A DNA stretch of 37,565 bases. Origin: Tabrizicola sp. GTDB taxonomy: Bacteria > Pseudomonadota > Alphaproteobacteria > Rhodobacterales > Rhodobacteraceae. The notes under the pieces were generated by a model. The model did no database searches. It was not told the DNA's origin and saw only the letters and a program-made list of their open reading frames with translations. Each line of letters opens with the position of its first letter. Position 1 is the stretch's first letter. Location of the stretch: contig NZ_JAEULP010000049.1 of NCBI RefSeq assembly GCF_016792905.1, positions 75,338 to 112,902 on the forward strand, written 5' to 3'. Position numbers and translations under genes: made by a program. Below are positions 7,923-16,985 of the stretch, piece after piece.

Positions 7923-7944
7923 CCGGAGCCTTCAGAGGCTCCGG
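7923..7944 (+). terminator. Hairpin between the convergent GST and VOC genes
   Basis: Perfect 8-bp arms CCGGAGCC and GGCTCCGG around a 6-nt loop, 26 bp after the GST stop. A second short palindrome (CCTTTCGAAAGG, 7951-7962) follows. Lacking a U-tract, it may act as a bidirectional 3'-end barrier between convergent transcripts. Confidence 0.55.
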
Positions 7945-7969
7945 TTGGGGCCTTTCGAAAGGTCCGGGA

Positions 7970-8329
7970 TCAGCCCGGTGGCTGCCACAACTCGATGGGC
8001 GTGCCTTCGGGGTCGTGGATGCGGGCGAAAGTGCCGTAGCTGCCGTCGCCATCCCAGTCGGCGCGGGTTTCCACGGCGATGCCCGCGTTCTTCAGTTGCG
8101 CGATGAGGCCCCGCAGGTCTTCAACCCGCAGGTTCAGCATCCATTGCCTGTCTGCCGCGAAATAGTCGGTATCGGCCTTGAAGGGCGAGAAGACGGTCGG
8201 CCCGGCCTCCTGCATCCAGACCGTCGTGTCTGGCTGGGTGATGCCGAGGTGGGTGGAATACCAGGCGTTCAGCGCGGAAGGGTCGCGCGACCGGAAGAAG
8301 ATGCCGCCGATGCCGGTGACTTTGGCCAT
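7970..8329 (-). CDS. VOC (glyoxalase/bleomycin-resistance fold) family protein
   Basis: 119 residues from MAKVTGIGGIFFRS. It is a single vicinal-oxygen-chelate fold of paired beta-alpha-beta-beta-beta modules. The first strand IGGIFFRSRDPSALNAWYSTHLG and the closing RIHDPEGTPIELWQPP are the classic start and end of glyoxalase-like proteins. The final Glu in IELWQ is a usual metal ligand, whereas the first-strand His of true glyoxalase I is not obvious. The substrate cannot be assigned. It is convergent with the GST gene and downstream of HU on the same strand, but separated from HU by a terminator. Confidence 0.85.
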   Translation of the reverse strand: MAKVTGIGGIFFRSRDPSALNAWYSTHLGITQPDTTVWMQEAGPTVFSPFKADTDYFAADRQWMLNLRVEDLRGLIAQLKNAGIAVETRADWDGDGSYGTFARIHDPEGTPIELWQPPG

Positions 8330-8345
8330 CTGTTCCCTCCAAAGC

Positions 8346-8370
8346 AAAAGGGCCGTCCCCAGGACGACCC
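8346..8370 (-). terminator. Rho-independent terminator of the HU gene
   Basis: On the minus strand GGGTCGTCC and GGACGGCCC form a 9-bp stem with one G-U pair, a 3-nt loop and a UUUU tail. It begins 28 bp after the HU stop and ends just before the VOC gene start. Confidence 0.8.
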
Positions 8371-8398
8371 TCTCACGAAATCCGGTCGGGCAGAAGCC

Positions 8399-8686
8399 TC
8401 AGCCGTTGACCACGTCCTTCAGCGCCTTGGCGATGGCGAACTTGACCTGCTTGTCGGCGGGCTTGGTCATCGTCTCGCCAGTGGCGGGGTTGCGGACCTG
8501 CCGCTCCGGCCGGGCCTTGCAGGCGACCTTGCCGAGGCCGGGAATCGTCACGGTGCCGCCAGCGGCGACTTCGCGCGACACGACTGCCGCAATGGCATCC
8601 AGCGCCGCGTTCGCGGTCTTCTTGTCTCCGCCCATGGCGTCGGCGACGGCAGCCACCAGTTGGGTCTTGGTCATCGGTTTGGACAT
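8399..8686 (-). CDS. HU family DNA-binding protein
   Basis: 95 residues, the normal HU/IHF size. The upstream in-frame extension is non-homologous and passes through the leader, so MSKPMTKTQLVAAVADAMGG is taken as the start. It has the two N-terminal helices that dimerise and the GTVTIPGLGKVACKARPERQ beta segment. The DNA-intercalating arm tip RNPATGETM includes the conserved Arg-Asn-Pro. It binds and bends DNA without strong specificity and helps organise the nucleoid. It is monocistronic, with its own terminator downstream and a 161-bp leader/promoter region upstream. Confidence 0.93.
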   Translation of the reverse strand: MSKPMTKTQLVAAVADAMGGDKKTANAALDAIAAVVSREVAAGGTVTIPGLGKVACKARPERQVRNPATGETMTKPADKQVKFAIAKALKDVVNG

Positions 8687-8830
8687 TTGATCATCCTTCG
8701 TTGTTATTCGTTTCGTGTCATATGCACGCTTCGGCCCGCAAATGGCAGGCATCCCTCGTTCCAGGGCCACGGCCCAGACACACGGTTTGGGGGCCAAAAT
8801 CAACCCCCGAACCGCGAAACCGGGGCATTT

Positions 8831-8848
8831 GACGGCTTTTTCGCCGTC
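8831..8848 (-). terminator. Hairpin at the end of the AMP nucleosidase gene
   Basis: GACGGC and GCCGTC arms with a GAAAAA loop on the minus strand, overlapping the last base of the amn stop codon. The U-tract is poor (AAATG follows), so its strength as a terminator is uncertain. Confidence 0.4.
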
Positions 8849-10323
8849 TAAAGGAACGCGGTTTCCTCGAAAGACCGAAGTTTCCGGCTATGAAGCCTTT
8901 CGATGGGCGTGTCGCGCAGCCGCTCCATCGCGCGGATGCCGATCTGCAGGTGGCGGCTGACCTGGGTCTTGTAGAAGTCCGAAGCCATGCCGGGCAGCTT
9001 CAACTCGCCATGCAAGGGCTTGTCCGAGACGCAGAGAAGCGTGCCGTAGGGCACCCGGAAGCGGAAGCCGTTGGCCGCGATGGTGGCGCTTTCCATATCC
9101 AGCGCCACCGCGCGGGATTGCGACAGACGGCGCACCGGGCCGGATTGGTCGCGCAGCTCCCAGTTGCGGTTGTCGATGGTGGCGACAGTGCCGGTGCGCA
9201 TGATGCGCTTCAACTCGTAGCCCTCCAGCTGGGTGACTTCGGCCACGGCCTTCTCCAGCGCGATCTGGATTTCCGCCAGCGCCGGGATCGGGACCCAGAT
9301 CGGCAGGTCGTCGTCCAGCACATGATCCTCGCGCAGGTAGGCGTGGGCGAGGACGAAGTCGCCCAGCGACTGGCTGTTGCGAAGGCCCGCGCAATGGCCG
9401 ACCATCAGCCAGGCATGGGGGCGGAGAACCGCGATATGGTCGGTCGCGGTCTTGGCGTTGGACGGCCCGACGCCGATGTTGACCAGCGTGATCCCGTTCC
9501 CGTCGGCGCGCTTCAGGTGATAGGTCGGCATCTGCGGCATCTTGTCGAAGGTCTGCAGCACGCCGTCGGGCGTCGTGATCTCCTGGTTCCCGGTCGCCAC
9601 GAAGGCGGTGTAGCCAAGGGCCGGATCGCCAAGGGCGGCGCGGGCATAGGCCTCGAACTCGTCGACGTAGAACTGGTAGTTGGTGAAGAGAACGTGGTTC
9701 TGGAAATGCGTCGGATCGGTCGCGGTGTAATGCGCAAGGCGGGCCAGCGAATAATCCACCCGCTGGGCGGTGAAGGGGGCAAGCGGCGCCGAGCCGTCGT
9801 CGTAGCGCGTCATCACCCCGTTCACGATATCGTCGTTGGTGGTGACGAGGTCCGGCACGTCGAACACGTCGCGAAGCGAGAAGTCCATCACCCCTTCCTG
9901 CGGAATGGCGACCGGGCTGCCCGAGACGGCGAAATGCACCGGCATCGGCGTATCAGACAGGCCCACGTCGACCGAAACGCCATGGTTGCGGATCAGAAGC
10001 TCGATCTGCTGGATCAGGTAGTTGCGGAACAGGTCGGGGCGCGTGACCGTGGTGGCATAGGTGCCGGGGGCCGACACATGGCCAAACGCAAGCCGGGTGT
10101 CGACCTTGTCGAAGCTCGTGATGGTGATGCGGATTTCCGGGTAGAAGGCGCGGATGCGGCGGCCGGGGTTCCCATTGGCCACCGTGCGCAGAAACTCGGC
10201 CGACAGGAAGCGCGTGGCCTGGGTGTAGAGCGCCTCCAGCCGGTCGACGGCGGCAGCGGCGCTGGTGAAGCTTTCAAGCGGCGCGGCGTCGGGGGTAAGG
10301 ATCGAAGTCTGAAGGTCGTCCAT
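8848..10323 (-). CDS. amn: AMP nucleosidase
   Basis: Hydrolyses AMP to adenine and ribose-5-phosphate, balancing adenylate pools in the cytoplasm. 491 residues from MDDLQTSILTPDAAPL, matching the long bacterial form. The N-terminal domain (to about 180) has the RIRAFYPEIRITITSFDKVD stretch typical of the family. The C-terminal domain is a nucleoside-phosphorylase fold with MPTYHLKRADGNGITLVNIG, the DMESATIAANGFRFRVPYG segment (the conserved Glu of the nucleobase site) and LLCVSDKPLHGELKLPGMA. The alternative start 27 bp upstream (MPDQFAGPD) cannot be excluded, but a weak CAGGA ribosome-binding site supports the shorter one. No partner gene is obvious nearby. Confidence 0.93.
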   Translation of the reverse strand: MDDLQTSILTPDAAPLESFTSAAAAVDRLEALYTQATRFLSAEFLRTVANGNPGRRIRAFYPEIRITITSFDKVDTRLAFGHVSAPGTYATTVTRPDLFRNYLIQQIELLIRNHGVSVDVGLSDTPMPVHFAVSGSPVAIPQEGVMDFSLRDVFDVPDLVTTNDDIVNGVMTRYDDGSAPLAPFTAQRVDYSLARLAHYTATDPTHFQNHVLFTNYQFYVDEFEAYARAALGDPALGYTAFVATGNQEITTPDGVLQTFDKMPQMPTYHLKRADGNGITLVNIGVGPSNAKTATDHIAVLRPHAWLMVGHCAGLRNSQSLGDFVLAHAYLREDHVLDDDLPIWVPIPALAEIQIALEKAVAEVTQLEGYELKRIMRTGTVATIDNRNWELRDQSGPVRRLSQSRAVALDMESATIAANGFRFRVPYGTLLCVSDKPLHGELKLPGMASDFYKTQVSRHLQIGIRAMERLRDTPIERLHSRKLRSFEETAFL

Positions 10324-10397
10324 ATCGGGTCCTGCAAATTGATCCGGCATATAAGCCGAAACCGGGGCGGCTTCGCAAGTGAAGCGATTGTGACAGG

Positions 10398-11045
10398 TCA
10401 GGCGGCGCGGAACAGCGCAATCATCGCACGGTCGGCGGCATGGTCCGCGTCGATCCGGGCGGCGGCGTCACCGTAGACCTCGACCTCGATCAGTTGCAGG
10501 CCGATGATCCGCCCTTCCGCGGCAAGCGTGTCCAGCGCAAGGTCGAAGCCCGCGCTGGTCCAGACCCGACGGTTGATCGACAGGGCGAATTGCGCCTGCG
10601 GAGCGGCAACGCCGAGGAGGTTCGGCAACGCTTCCGGTCCGACATGGCCTGCCGTGAAGGTGCCGGAACTTACAATCCCGCCGTAGCGGCGGGGTAGCAT
10701 CAGCGTCTTGGTGATGTCGGCCTGGAAAAGACCCGCATAGATGCGCTTTTCCGCCGCGCGTTCCAGCATCTCGACCGAGAAGTCCACTGCGTCGATCGGG
10801 TCGGTGAAGCCCATCCCCCGCAACGCTTCGGCCAGAAGCCCGGTGCCCGCGCCCACATCCAGCACCGGCCCCTGGCCCCTTGCCCCCATGAAGGCGGCGG
10901 CGACATGGGCGGGCAAGAGATACTGCATCTCGGTCGCGAAGCCCTGGTCATAGCTCGCCGCCCAGTCGCGATAGTAGGCAAGGCAGGCCTCCGGCCCGGT
11001 CAGGCCAAGCGCGCCTTTCAATCCCCCGTCCTTGCCGTGCTCCAT
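10398..11045 (-). CDS. Class I SAM-dependent methyltransferase
   Basis: 215 residues from MEHGKDGGLKGALG, chosen because a good GGGAGGT ribosome-binding site lies just upstream. The N-terminal helix SYDQGFATEMQYLLPAHVAA precedes motif I VLDVGAGTGLLAEAL (glycine-rich SAM loop). DAVDFSVEMLERAAEK follows as motif II, with an acidic residue for the ribose hydroxyls. The rest is a normal seven-stranded Rossmann fold. The substrate is not identifiable. It is divergent from an SDR gene, with 88 bp between the starts. Confidence 0.85.
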   Translation of the reverse strand: MEHGKDGGLKGALGLTGPEACLAYYRDWAASYDQGFATEMQYLLPAHVAAAFMGARGQGPVLDVGAGTGLLAEALRGMGFTDPIDAVDFSVEMLERAAEKRIYAGLFQADITKTLMLPRRYGGIVSSGTFTAGHVGPEALPNLLGVAAPQAQFALSINRRVWTSAGFDLALDTLAAEGRIIGLQLIEVEVYGDAAARIDADHAADRAMIALFRAA

Positions 11046-11133
11046 GCGGCACCTCCCGCCTGCCAGCATGGAATGCGCGACCCCTTGCCGCAAGCCCTTG
11101 CGCCCCCCGGGCCGCCCCCCGATAGTCGCGCCC

Positions 11134-11976
11134 ATGTCAACGCTTCTGTCCCTTGGCCACGGCTATTCCGCCCGCGCCCTTGCCCGTCGCCTGGTTCCCC
11201 AGGGCTGGCGCGTCATCGGCACCACCCGTAACCCGGCCAAGGCCGAGGCCTTCCGGGCCGAAGGGGTGGAGCCGCTCATCTGGCCGGGCGACCTTGGGTC
11301 GGCATTGGCCGAGGCGACGCATATCCTCTGCTCCGCCGCGCCGGATGCGCAGGGCGATCCGTTCCTGCGGGCGGTGCCGGAGATTGCCCGCTCGCAGGCG
11401 GGCTGGGTCGGCTATCTCTCCACCACCGGGGTCTATGGCGATCACGACGGCGGCTGGGTGGATGAGACGACGCCTTTGACCCCGCAGTCTGACCGCGGGC
11501 GGCAAAGGGTGCTTGCGGAGGGCCAGTGGCAGGCGACGGGCCTGCCGGTGCATGTCTTCCGCCTGGCGGGCATCTACGGCCCCGGTCGTGGCCCGTTCGA
11601 GAAGGTGCGCGACGGCAGCGCGCGGCGGATCATCAAGCCGGGACAGGTGTTCAGCCGCATCCATGTCGAGGACATCGCGCAGGTGCTGGAAGCCTCGATC
11701 CGCCACCCGAACCCCGGTGCCGCCTACAACGTCTGCGACGACAACCCCTGCCCGCCGGACGAGGTGATCGGCTACGCCGCCCGTCTTCTGGGCCTGCCCG
11801 AGCCTCCGGCGGCGCCGTTCGAGGAGGTCGCGCCGACGATGACCCCGATGGCGCTTGGCTTTTACAGCGAGTCGAAGCGGGTCCGGAACGACCGGATCAA
11901 GGATGAGCTGGGGGTGAAGCTGCTTTACCCCGACTACCCGCAGGGGCTGGCGGCGCTTCTGGCGGGCGGGGACTGA
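11134..11976 (+). CDS. SDR / NAD-dependent epimerase-like protein (YeeZ type)
   Basis: 280 residues from MSTLLSLGHGYSARALARRL; the upstream in-frame extension overlaps the divergent methyltransferase gene and is low-complexity. The N-terminal nucleotide-binding loop is LGHGYSAR, a variant of the GxxGxxG found in YeeZ-like extended SDRs. YLSTTGVYGDHDGGWVDE contains the catalytic-region Ser/Thr and Tyr of an epimerase. HVFRLAGIYGPGRGPFEKV and FSRIHVEDIAQVLEAS are standard for the family. The substrate is unknown. The 3' end is convergent with xylA, with a palindromic repeat between them. Confidence 0.87.
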   Translation: MSTLLSLGHGYSARALARRLVPQGWRVIGTTRNPAKAEAFRAEGVEPLIWPGDLGSALAEATHILCSAAPDAQGDPFLRAVPEIARSQAGWVGYLSTTGVYGDHDGGWVDETTPLTPQSDRGRQRVLAEGQWQATGLPVHVFRLAGIYGPGRGPFEKVRDGSARRIIKPGQVFSRIHVEDIAQVLEASIRHPNPGAAYNVCDDNPCPPDEVIGYAARLLGLPEPPAAPFEEVAPTMTPMALGFYSESKRVRNDRIKDELGVKLLYPDYPQGLAALLAGGD

Positions 11977-11995
11977 CGCCCGACGGGTGATCGGC

Positions 11996-12070
11996 GTCCC
12001 GGGCTTGACCCGGGACCTCTTTTCAATATTGCGCAGACCGGAAGCCGAGGTCCCGGGTCAAGCCCGGGAC
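11996..12070. repeat. Nested palindromic repeat (inverted pair of 24-bp arms)
   Basis: Two identical 24-nt arms in inverted orientation (11996-12019 and 12047-12070), separated by 27 bp. Each arm is itself a palindrome, GTCCCGGG-CTTGA-CCCGGGAC, plus three flanking bases. The RNA could fold as one long hairpin or two small ones. It lies between the convergent SDR and xylA genes. Elements of this CCCGGGCTTGACCCGGG type are, to my knowledge, dispersed widely in alphaproteobacterial genomes; here it probably also acts as a transcript 3' end. Confidence 0.85.
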
Positions 12071-12094
12071 GGGTTTGCTTCTGGACCGCAGACC

Positions 12095-13396
12095 TCAGAC
12101 GTAGCGGTTCCAGAGGTTCTCCAGCCGTTCCTGCCGCCCGGACCGCGGCTGCGGCTCCAGCTTCTCGTCGATTACCCGCGCCGCGGCGGCCTCCAGCGAG
12201 CCTTTCAGCATCGCCTGCGCCTTCGGGTCGTTCCATCCGGCATAGCGCGCCTTGACCGCGACCTCCATCTCGCCCGACTCCATCAACGCCGCAGCCGCTT
12301 TCAGCGCCCGGGCGCAGGTGTCCATGCCGCCGACATGGGCCAGGATCAGGTCCTCCGGATCAAGGCTCTGCCGCCGGATCTTGGCGTCGAAGTTGACGCC
12401 GCCGGTGGTGAACCCGCCCGCTTTCAGAATCTCGTAGAACGCCACGGCCTTTTCGGCGTGGTTGTTCGGGAACTGGTCGGTGTCCCAGCCGGACTGGTAA
12501 TCGTTCCGGTTCATGTCGATCGAGCCGAAGATGCCAAGGGCAGCGGCAAGGCCGATCTCGTGCTCGAAGGAATGCCCGGCAAGGATTGCATGGCCCTGCT
12601 CGATGTTGGTCTTCACTTCCGTCTCCAGCCCGAAGTCCTTGAGGAAGCCGTAGACCGTCGCCACGTCGTAATCGTACTGGTGCTTCGAGGGCTCCTGCGG
12701 CTTCGGTTCGATCAGGATCGCGCCCTTGAACCCGATCTTGTGCTTGTATTCGACCACCTGCTGCAGGAAGCGCCCGGCATGGGCTCGCTCGGCCTTCAGG
12801 TCGGTGTTCAGAAGCGTCTCATAACCCTCGCGCCCACCCCAAAGCACATAATTCTGCCCGCCCAGCCGGTGCGTCACGTCCATGTTCGCCTTCACCGTCG
12901 CGGCGGCATAGGCATAGACATCCGGATCGGGGTTCGTCGCCGCACCTGACATCCAGCGGCGGTGGCTGAACAGATTCGCCGTGCCCCAAAGGAGCTTCGC
13001 CTTGTGGCCGGCCTGCTTCTCGGCGAGGTAATCGGCGATCTCGTTCAGGTTCTTCAGGCTTTCCGCGAAGGTGGCGCCCTCGGGCCGCGCGTCGGCGTCG
13101 TGGAAGCAGTAGAAGGGCTGGCCAAGGATATCGAACATCTCGAAAGCCACGTCGGCCTTCATCTTGGCCTTGGCCATCCCGTCGCCGAACCAGGGCCGCT
13201 CCAGCGTCTGGCCGCCGAACGGGTCGCCGCCCGGCCAGGCGAAGCTGTGCCAATAGGCGACAGCGAAACGGAGGTGATCCTCCATCCGCTTGCCGAGGAT
13301 CACCTCATCCGGGTTGTAGTGGCGGAAGGCGAATTCATTGCCGGAATTCGGCCCTTCATACTTGATCTGGGGAATGCCCTTGAAGAAATCGGTCAT
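12095..13396 (-). CDS. xylA: Xylose isomerase
   Basis: Interconverts D-xylose and D-xylulose in the cytoplasm, the first step of the isomerase pathway. 433 residues, close to the 440 of the Escherichia coli enzyme. The catalytic His is in [12 protein letters not shown]. The metal-ligand Glu and active-site Lys are in [20 protein letters not shown]. Further metal-ligand Asp residues are in [19 protein letters not shown], and [11 protein letters not shown] is in the substrate pocket. The start overlaps the xylB stop as ATGA. It is the last gene of the xylFHGBA operon. The stop is followed by the palindromic element at 11996-12070. Confidence 0.97.
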   Translation of the reverse strand: MTDFFKGIPQIKYEGPNSGNEFAFRHYNPDEVILGKRMEDHLRFAVAYWHSFAWPGGDPFGGQTLERPWFGDGMAKAKMKADVAFEMFDILGQPFYCFHDADARPEGATFAESLKNLNEIADYLAEKQAGHKAKLLWGTANLFSHRRWMSGAATNPDPDVYAYAAATVKANMDVTHRLGGQNYVLWGGREGYETLLNTDLKAERAHAGRFLQQVVEYKHKIGFKGAILIEPKPQEPSKHQYDYDVATVYGFLKDFGLETEVKTNIEQGHAILAGHSFEHEIGLAAALGIFGSIDMNRNDYQSGWDTDQFPNNHAEKAVAFYEILKAGGFTTGGVNFDAKIRRQSLDPEDLILAHVGGMDTCARALKAAAALMESGEMEVAVKARYAGWNDPKAQAMLKGSLEAAAARVIDEKLEPQPRSGRQERLENLWNRYV

Positions 13397-14832
13397 GTCA
13401 GGTCCTTGATGGCGGATTGGGCGGCGCGGAACCTTGCAGCCCCGGCGTCGAAGGCGTCGGTAAGCGAGGGATCGGGTTCGATCACCCGGGCGATGGGCGG
13501 CAGGGTGGCGATCTCGGCGCCCGCGCCGGTCGCGGCCATCAGCGCCAGCCGCGCGGCCCCGAAGGCGCCGCCGAAGTCACCGGCGACCGGCAGCTGCACC
13601 GGGCAGTCCAGCGCCGTAGCGATGAGCCGCAGCCAGTAGTCCGACCGGGTGCCGCCGCCGACCGCAAGGAGGTTCACCAGTGTCGTGCCGGTGGCGGCCA
13701 GCGCATCGCGGCTGTCGCGGATGGCATAGGTCACGCCCTCCAGCACGGCGCGGGTGGCGGCCTTGCGGTCGGTCGCATGTTCCAGGCCCGTGAAGGCGCC
13801 CCGCACCGAAGCCGAGTTCAACGGCGTCCGCTCGCCGCCCAGATAAGGCAGGAACAGGGTCTTGCCGGGGGCTTGCAGGTCGCCAAGCTCCCCTGTCAGC
13901 CGGGCGGCATCGGCTCCGACAAGGCTGGCATACCAGTTTAGCGCATCGGTTGCGGCCAGGATCACGCCCATCTGGTGCCAGGTATCCGGCAGGGCATGGC
14001 AGAAGGTGTGGACGGCGGTGTCCGGGTCGGGCTGGTAGCCGTCGTTGGCGGCAAACAGCACCCCGCTGGTGCCAAGGCTGACGAAGGCCTCGCCCGCCCG
14101 CACGACACCGACGCCAACGCCCGAGGCCGCATTGTCGCCGCCCCCGCCCGCCACGACCACGCCCTTGGGCAGGCCCCAGCGGGTTGCCAGCGCCTCGCGC
14201 AGATAGCCCGAAACCTCGGAGCCCTCCACCAGGCTCGGCATCTGGCCGCGGTCCATGCCGGTGGCGCGCAGCAACTCGTCCGACCAGTCGCGCTTGCCGG
14301 TGTCCAGCCACGAGGTCCCCGCGGCATCCGACATCTCGCCGACATGCTCTCCGGTCAACCAGAGCCGCAGGTAATCCTTCGGCAACAGGACCTTCGCCAC
14401 CCGGTCGCGGATTGCCGGTTCGTGCCGCGCGACCCAAAGAAGCTTGGGCGCGGTGAAGCCCGGAAAGACGATGTTGCCGGTCAGGCGGCGGAACATCGGG
14501 TCGCCGTCCAGTTCGGCCGCTTCCTCGTGGCTGCGGGTGTCGTTCCACAGGATGCAGGGGCGCAGCACCTCGTCCCGGGCATCCAGCAGCGTCGCGCCAT
14601 GCATGTGGCCGGAAAGCCCGATCCCCCGCACCTCGGCCAGAGGCTTCAGCGCCGCCAGCCGGTCGAACACCGTCTCGGCGGCATGGATCCAGTCGGACGG
14701 CGCCTGCTCGCTCCAGCCCTCGGCCGGGCGCTGCACGGTCAGGGGCGCGGTAGCTTCGGCAAGGACCGTCTGGTCCTCGCCGATCAGAACCCCTTTGAGC
14801 CCGGAGGTGCCGAGATCCAGCCCGATATACAT
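13393..14832 (-). CDS. xylB: Xylulokinase
   Basis: Phosphorylates D-xylulose with ATP to xylulose-5-phosphate, feeding the pentose phosphate pathway. 479 residues, about the size of the E. coli enzyme. It is an FGGY kinase in two halves. The N-terminal phosphate-1 motif is [20 protein letters not shown], the substrate contacts are in [13 protein letters not shown] and ILWNDTRS, the catalytic-base region is [16 protein letters not shown], and the C-terminal adenosine motif is [19 protein letters not shown]. It starts one base into the stop of the ABC ATPase gene (TGATG) and its own stop overlaps xylA (ATGA). Confidence 0.96.
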   Translation of the reverse strand: MYIGLDLGTSGLKGVLIGEDQTVLAEATAPLTVQRPAEGWSEQAPSDWIHAAETVFDRLAALKPLAEVRGIGLSGHMHGATLLDARDEVLRPCILWNDTRSHEEAAELDGDPMFRRLTGNIVFPGFTAPKLLWVARHEPAIRDRVAKVLLPKDYLRLWLTGEHVGEMSDAAGTSWLDTGKRDWSDELLRATGMDRGQMPSLVEGSEVSGYLREALATRWGLPKGVVVAGGGGDNAASGVGVGVVRAGEAFVSLGTSGVLFAANDGYQPDPDTAVHTFCHALPDTWHQMGVILAATDALNWYASLVGADAARLTGELGDLQAPGKTLFLPYLGGERTPLNSASVRGAFTGLEHATDRKAATRAVLEGVTYAIRDSRDALAATGTTLVNLLAVGGGTRSDYWLRLIATALDCPVQLPVAGDFGGAFGAARLALMAATGAGAEIATLPPIARVIEPDPSLTDAFDAGAARFRAAQSAIKDLT

Positions 14833-15593
14833 CACGCCGCCAGATGCGCGGGTTTCTTGCCCAGGATGATCATGCCCAGGATGTCGTCGTCGGTGACATC
14901 CTTGACGTTGACGGTGCCGACAAGCTGGCCGTTCTTCATCACGCTCGCCCGGTCGCACAGCTTCATGACGTTGTGGATGTCATGCTCGATCAGGAAGATG
15001 CCCAGCCCCTGCGCCTTCAGCTCCTGGATCAGTTCGGCCACCATCTGCGTCTCATGCGGGCCAAGGGCTGCGGTGGGTTCGTCCATGATCAGGATCTTGG
15101 CGTTGAAATACACCGCCCGCGCAATGGCGACCGACTGGCGCTGCCCGCCGGAAAGCGCCGACACCGGCACGTTGAACTTGCGGAAGTTGGGGTTCAGCCG
15201 ACCCATGATCTTCCGCGTCTCGGCCTCCATCTTCGCGTCGTCGACAAGCCCGCTCCGCCTCAGCTCGCGCCCGAGGAACAGGTTCGAGGCCGCATCCAGG
15301 TTGTCCGCCAGCGCAAGCGTCTGGTAGATCGTCTCGATGTTCTGCGCGCGGGCGTCGCGCGGGTTGTTGATCGTGACTTCCTCGCCGTTGATCAGGATCT
15401 GGCCGGCGTCCTTCTGATAGGCGCCCGAGAGGCACTTGATCAGCGTCGATTTCCCAGCGCCGTTGTGGCCCAGAAGGCCGACGACCTCGCCCGGGTGCAG
15501 GTCGATCGAGACGTGGTCGACGGCCTTGATCCCGCCGAACGAGATCGAGATGTCGCGCATCTCGACAAGGGGGGTGCGTGCGGTCTGGTTCAT
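14832..15593 (-). CDS. xylG: Xylose ABC transporter ATP-binding protein, single-domain
   Basis: 253 residues from [19 protein letters not shown]. It holds one ABC cassette: Walker [10 protein letters not shown] (42-50), signature LSGGQRQ (147-153), Walker B ILIMDEP (167-173) and H-loop His204. The E. coli XylG and most CUT2 sugar ATPases carry two cassettes (about 500 residues), so this is the short form, as in fructose FrcA-type systems, and must work as a homodimer. It lies between the permease gene (ATGA junction) and xylB (TGATG junction). The gene symbol rests on operon context. Cytoplasmic face of the membrane. Confidence 0.88.
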   Translation of the reverse strand: MNQTARTPLVEMRDISISFGGIKAVDHVSIDLHPGEVVGLLGHNGAGKSTLIKCLSGAYQKDAGQILINGEEVTINNPRDARAQNIETIYQTLALADNLDAASNLFLGRELRRSGLVDDAKMEAETRKIMGRLNPNFRKFNVPVSALSGGQRQSVAIARAVYFNAKILIMDEPTAALGPHETQMVAELIQELKAQGLGIFLIEHDIHNVMKLCDRASVMKNGQLVGTVNVKDVTDDDILGMIILGKKPAHLAA

Positions 15594-16891
15594 TTGGTCA
15601 GCCCCAGGCGTTTGCGATACAGGATGTCGACCCAGACGGCGATGACCAGCACCAGGCCCACGATGATGTTCTGGAACGGCGTGTCGACCCCGACCATCGC
15701 CATCCCCGATTGCAAGGACTGCATGATCAGCGCACCCAGGACCGCGCCGTAGATCGTGCCGACGCCCCCGGCCAGGGCCGTGCCGCCGATGACGGTGGCC
15801 GCGATCACCCACAGTTCCCACTTGTCGCCCAGATCGTTGCCGTGGCTTTGCAGCCGCGCCTGCGCCACAAGTCCGGCAATCGCGCACAGAAATCCCATCA
15901 GGGCAAAGATCTTGACGGTCAGCAGGCGGGTATTGATCCCCGACAGTTCCGCCGCATCCGGGTTGCCGCCCATCGCGAAGATATAGCGCCCGAAGGTGGT
16001 CTTCTTCGCCACGACCGTCATCACCACGGCAACCAGGATCAGGATCAGGACCGATATCGGCAGCCCGTGCATCGCGGTATAGCCCTCCGGCATCACCTCG
16101 CCCCGCGCCTCGAACAGTCGCTTGAGCTTGGCTTCGGGGATCGGATAGCGGCTCAGCCAGCCGACGAAGAACAGGATCGCGCCGACGATCAGGCCCGCCA
16201 TCACCGTTTCGGCCCAGAGTGGCTTGACCATGAAACCGTGGCCCTGCTTCGTGCGCCGCGCCGAGGCGATCACCCAGACCGCGACAGCCGAGGCGATCAG
16301 GCCCACGACCCAGCTCGCGGTCGCGCCAAGCACGCCCTCGGTGCCGCCGAACATCAGGAGATTGGGGTCGGTCAGCGCGACCGACTGGCCGTTGGTGGTG
16401 AACCAGTTGAGATTGCGCCAGATCAGAAGTCCGCCCAGCGTCACGATGAAGGATGGAATGCGCTGGTAGCCGACCAGCCAACCGGTCAGCGAGCCGATCA
16501 GCGTTCCGGTGACCAGGCCGATCAGGATCGTCGCCACCAGGATCGCCGGGTTGCCGTATTCAAGCCCGAACAGAGCGGGCAGCCATTGCGCCTGGCTCAT
16601 CGCCATGACGGCGGAACACATGGCCAGCATCGAGCCGACGGAAAGGTCGATATGCCGCGCCACGATCACGAAGACCATGCCGCAGGCCATGATCGCCACC
16701 GGCACGGTCTGCACCGCGATGTTGAACACGTTGCGCGGGCCGACGAAGGTGCCCCCGGTCCAGATCGTGAAGACCAGCGCGACAGCCGCAAAGGCCATCA
16801 GCATGCCAAGCAACCGCACGTCGATTTCCAGCGTGTCGATCACGCTGCGGCGCGGCCCGGCGCCCTGGGCGGAAAGCCCCTGATCGGTCAT
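15590..16891 (-). CDS. xylH: Xylose ABC transporter permease
   Basis: 433 residues from [20 protein letters not shown], with a GGGAGGAATTC ribosome-binding site. It is a CUT2 (BPD_transp_2) permease with about ten or more hydrophobic segments. [19 protein letters not shown] and [20 protein letters not shown] are family hallmarks, and the EAA-like loop [20 protein letters not shown] contacts the ATPase. The roughly 60-residue insert with charged [20 protein letters not shown] matches the XylH length. Its stop overlaps the ATPase start as ATGA. A stable hairpin separates it from xylF upstream. Confidence 0.93.
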   Translation of the reverse strand: MTDQGLSAQGAGPRRSVIDTLEIDVRLLGMLMAFAAVALVFTIWTGGTFVGPRNVFNIAVQTVPVAIMACGMVFVIVARHIDLSVGSMLAMCSAVMAMSQAQWLPALFGLEYGNPAILVATILIGLVTGTLIGSLTGWLVGYQRIPSFIVTLGGLLIWRNLNWFTTNGQSVALTDPNLLMFGGTEGVLGATASWVVGLIASAVAVWVIASARRTKQGHGFMVKPLWAETVMAGLIVGAILFFVGWLSRYPIPEAKLKRLFEARGEVMPEGYTAMHGLPISVLILILVAVVMTVVAKKTTFGRYIFAMGGNPDAAELSGINTRLLTVKIFALMGFLCAIAGLVAQARLQSHGNDLGDKWELWVIAATVIGGTALAGGVGTIYGAVLGALIMQSLQSGMAMVGVDTPFQNIIVGLVLVIAVWVDILYRKRLGLTK

Positions 16892-16942
16892 GTGAATTCC
16901 TCCCTCGCGGGTCGCCTTTCGGCGCCCTTCCCCCGACGAAAT

Positions 16943-16970
16943 CGCCCCGGCCCGCATTCGGCCCGGGGCG
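16943..16970 (-). promoter_or_regulatory. Intergenic hairpin between xylF and xylH
   Basis: CGCCCCGG arms (8 bp, GC-rich) with a 12-nt loop, 15 bp after the xylF stop and about 50 bp before the xylH start; no U-tract. Such hairpins after binding-protein genes commonly stabilise the upstream mRNA or attenuate transcription, so the periplasmic protein is made in excess over the membrane parts. Confidence 0.6.
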
Positions 16971-16985
16971 ACTTTCGCTTTCAGA

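Noticed and set aside
10324-10350. Upstream alternative start for amn
   Set aside because: Not clearly excluded, but the downstream ATG has the better spaced purine-rich site, so the longer form was not preferred.
8890-10476. Plus-strand frame of more than 500 codons opposite amn
   Set aside because: A shadow of the real AMP nucleosidase gene; no recognisable motif and typical GC-bias composition.
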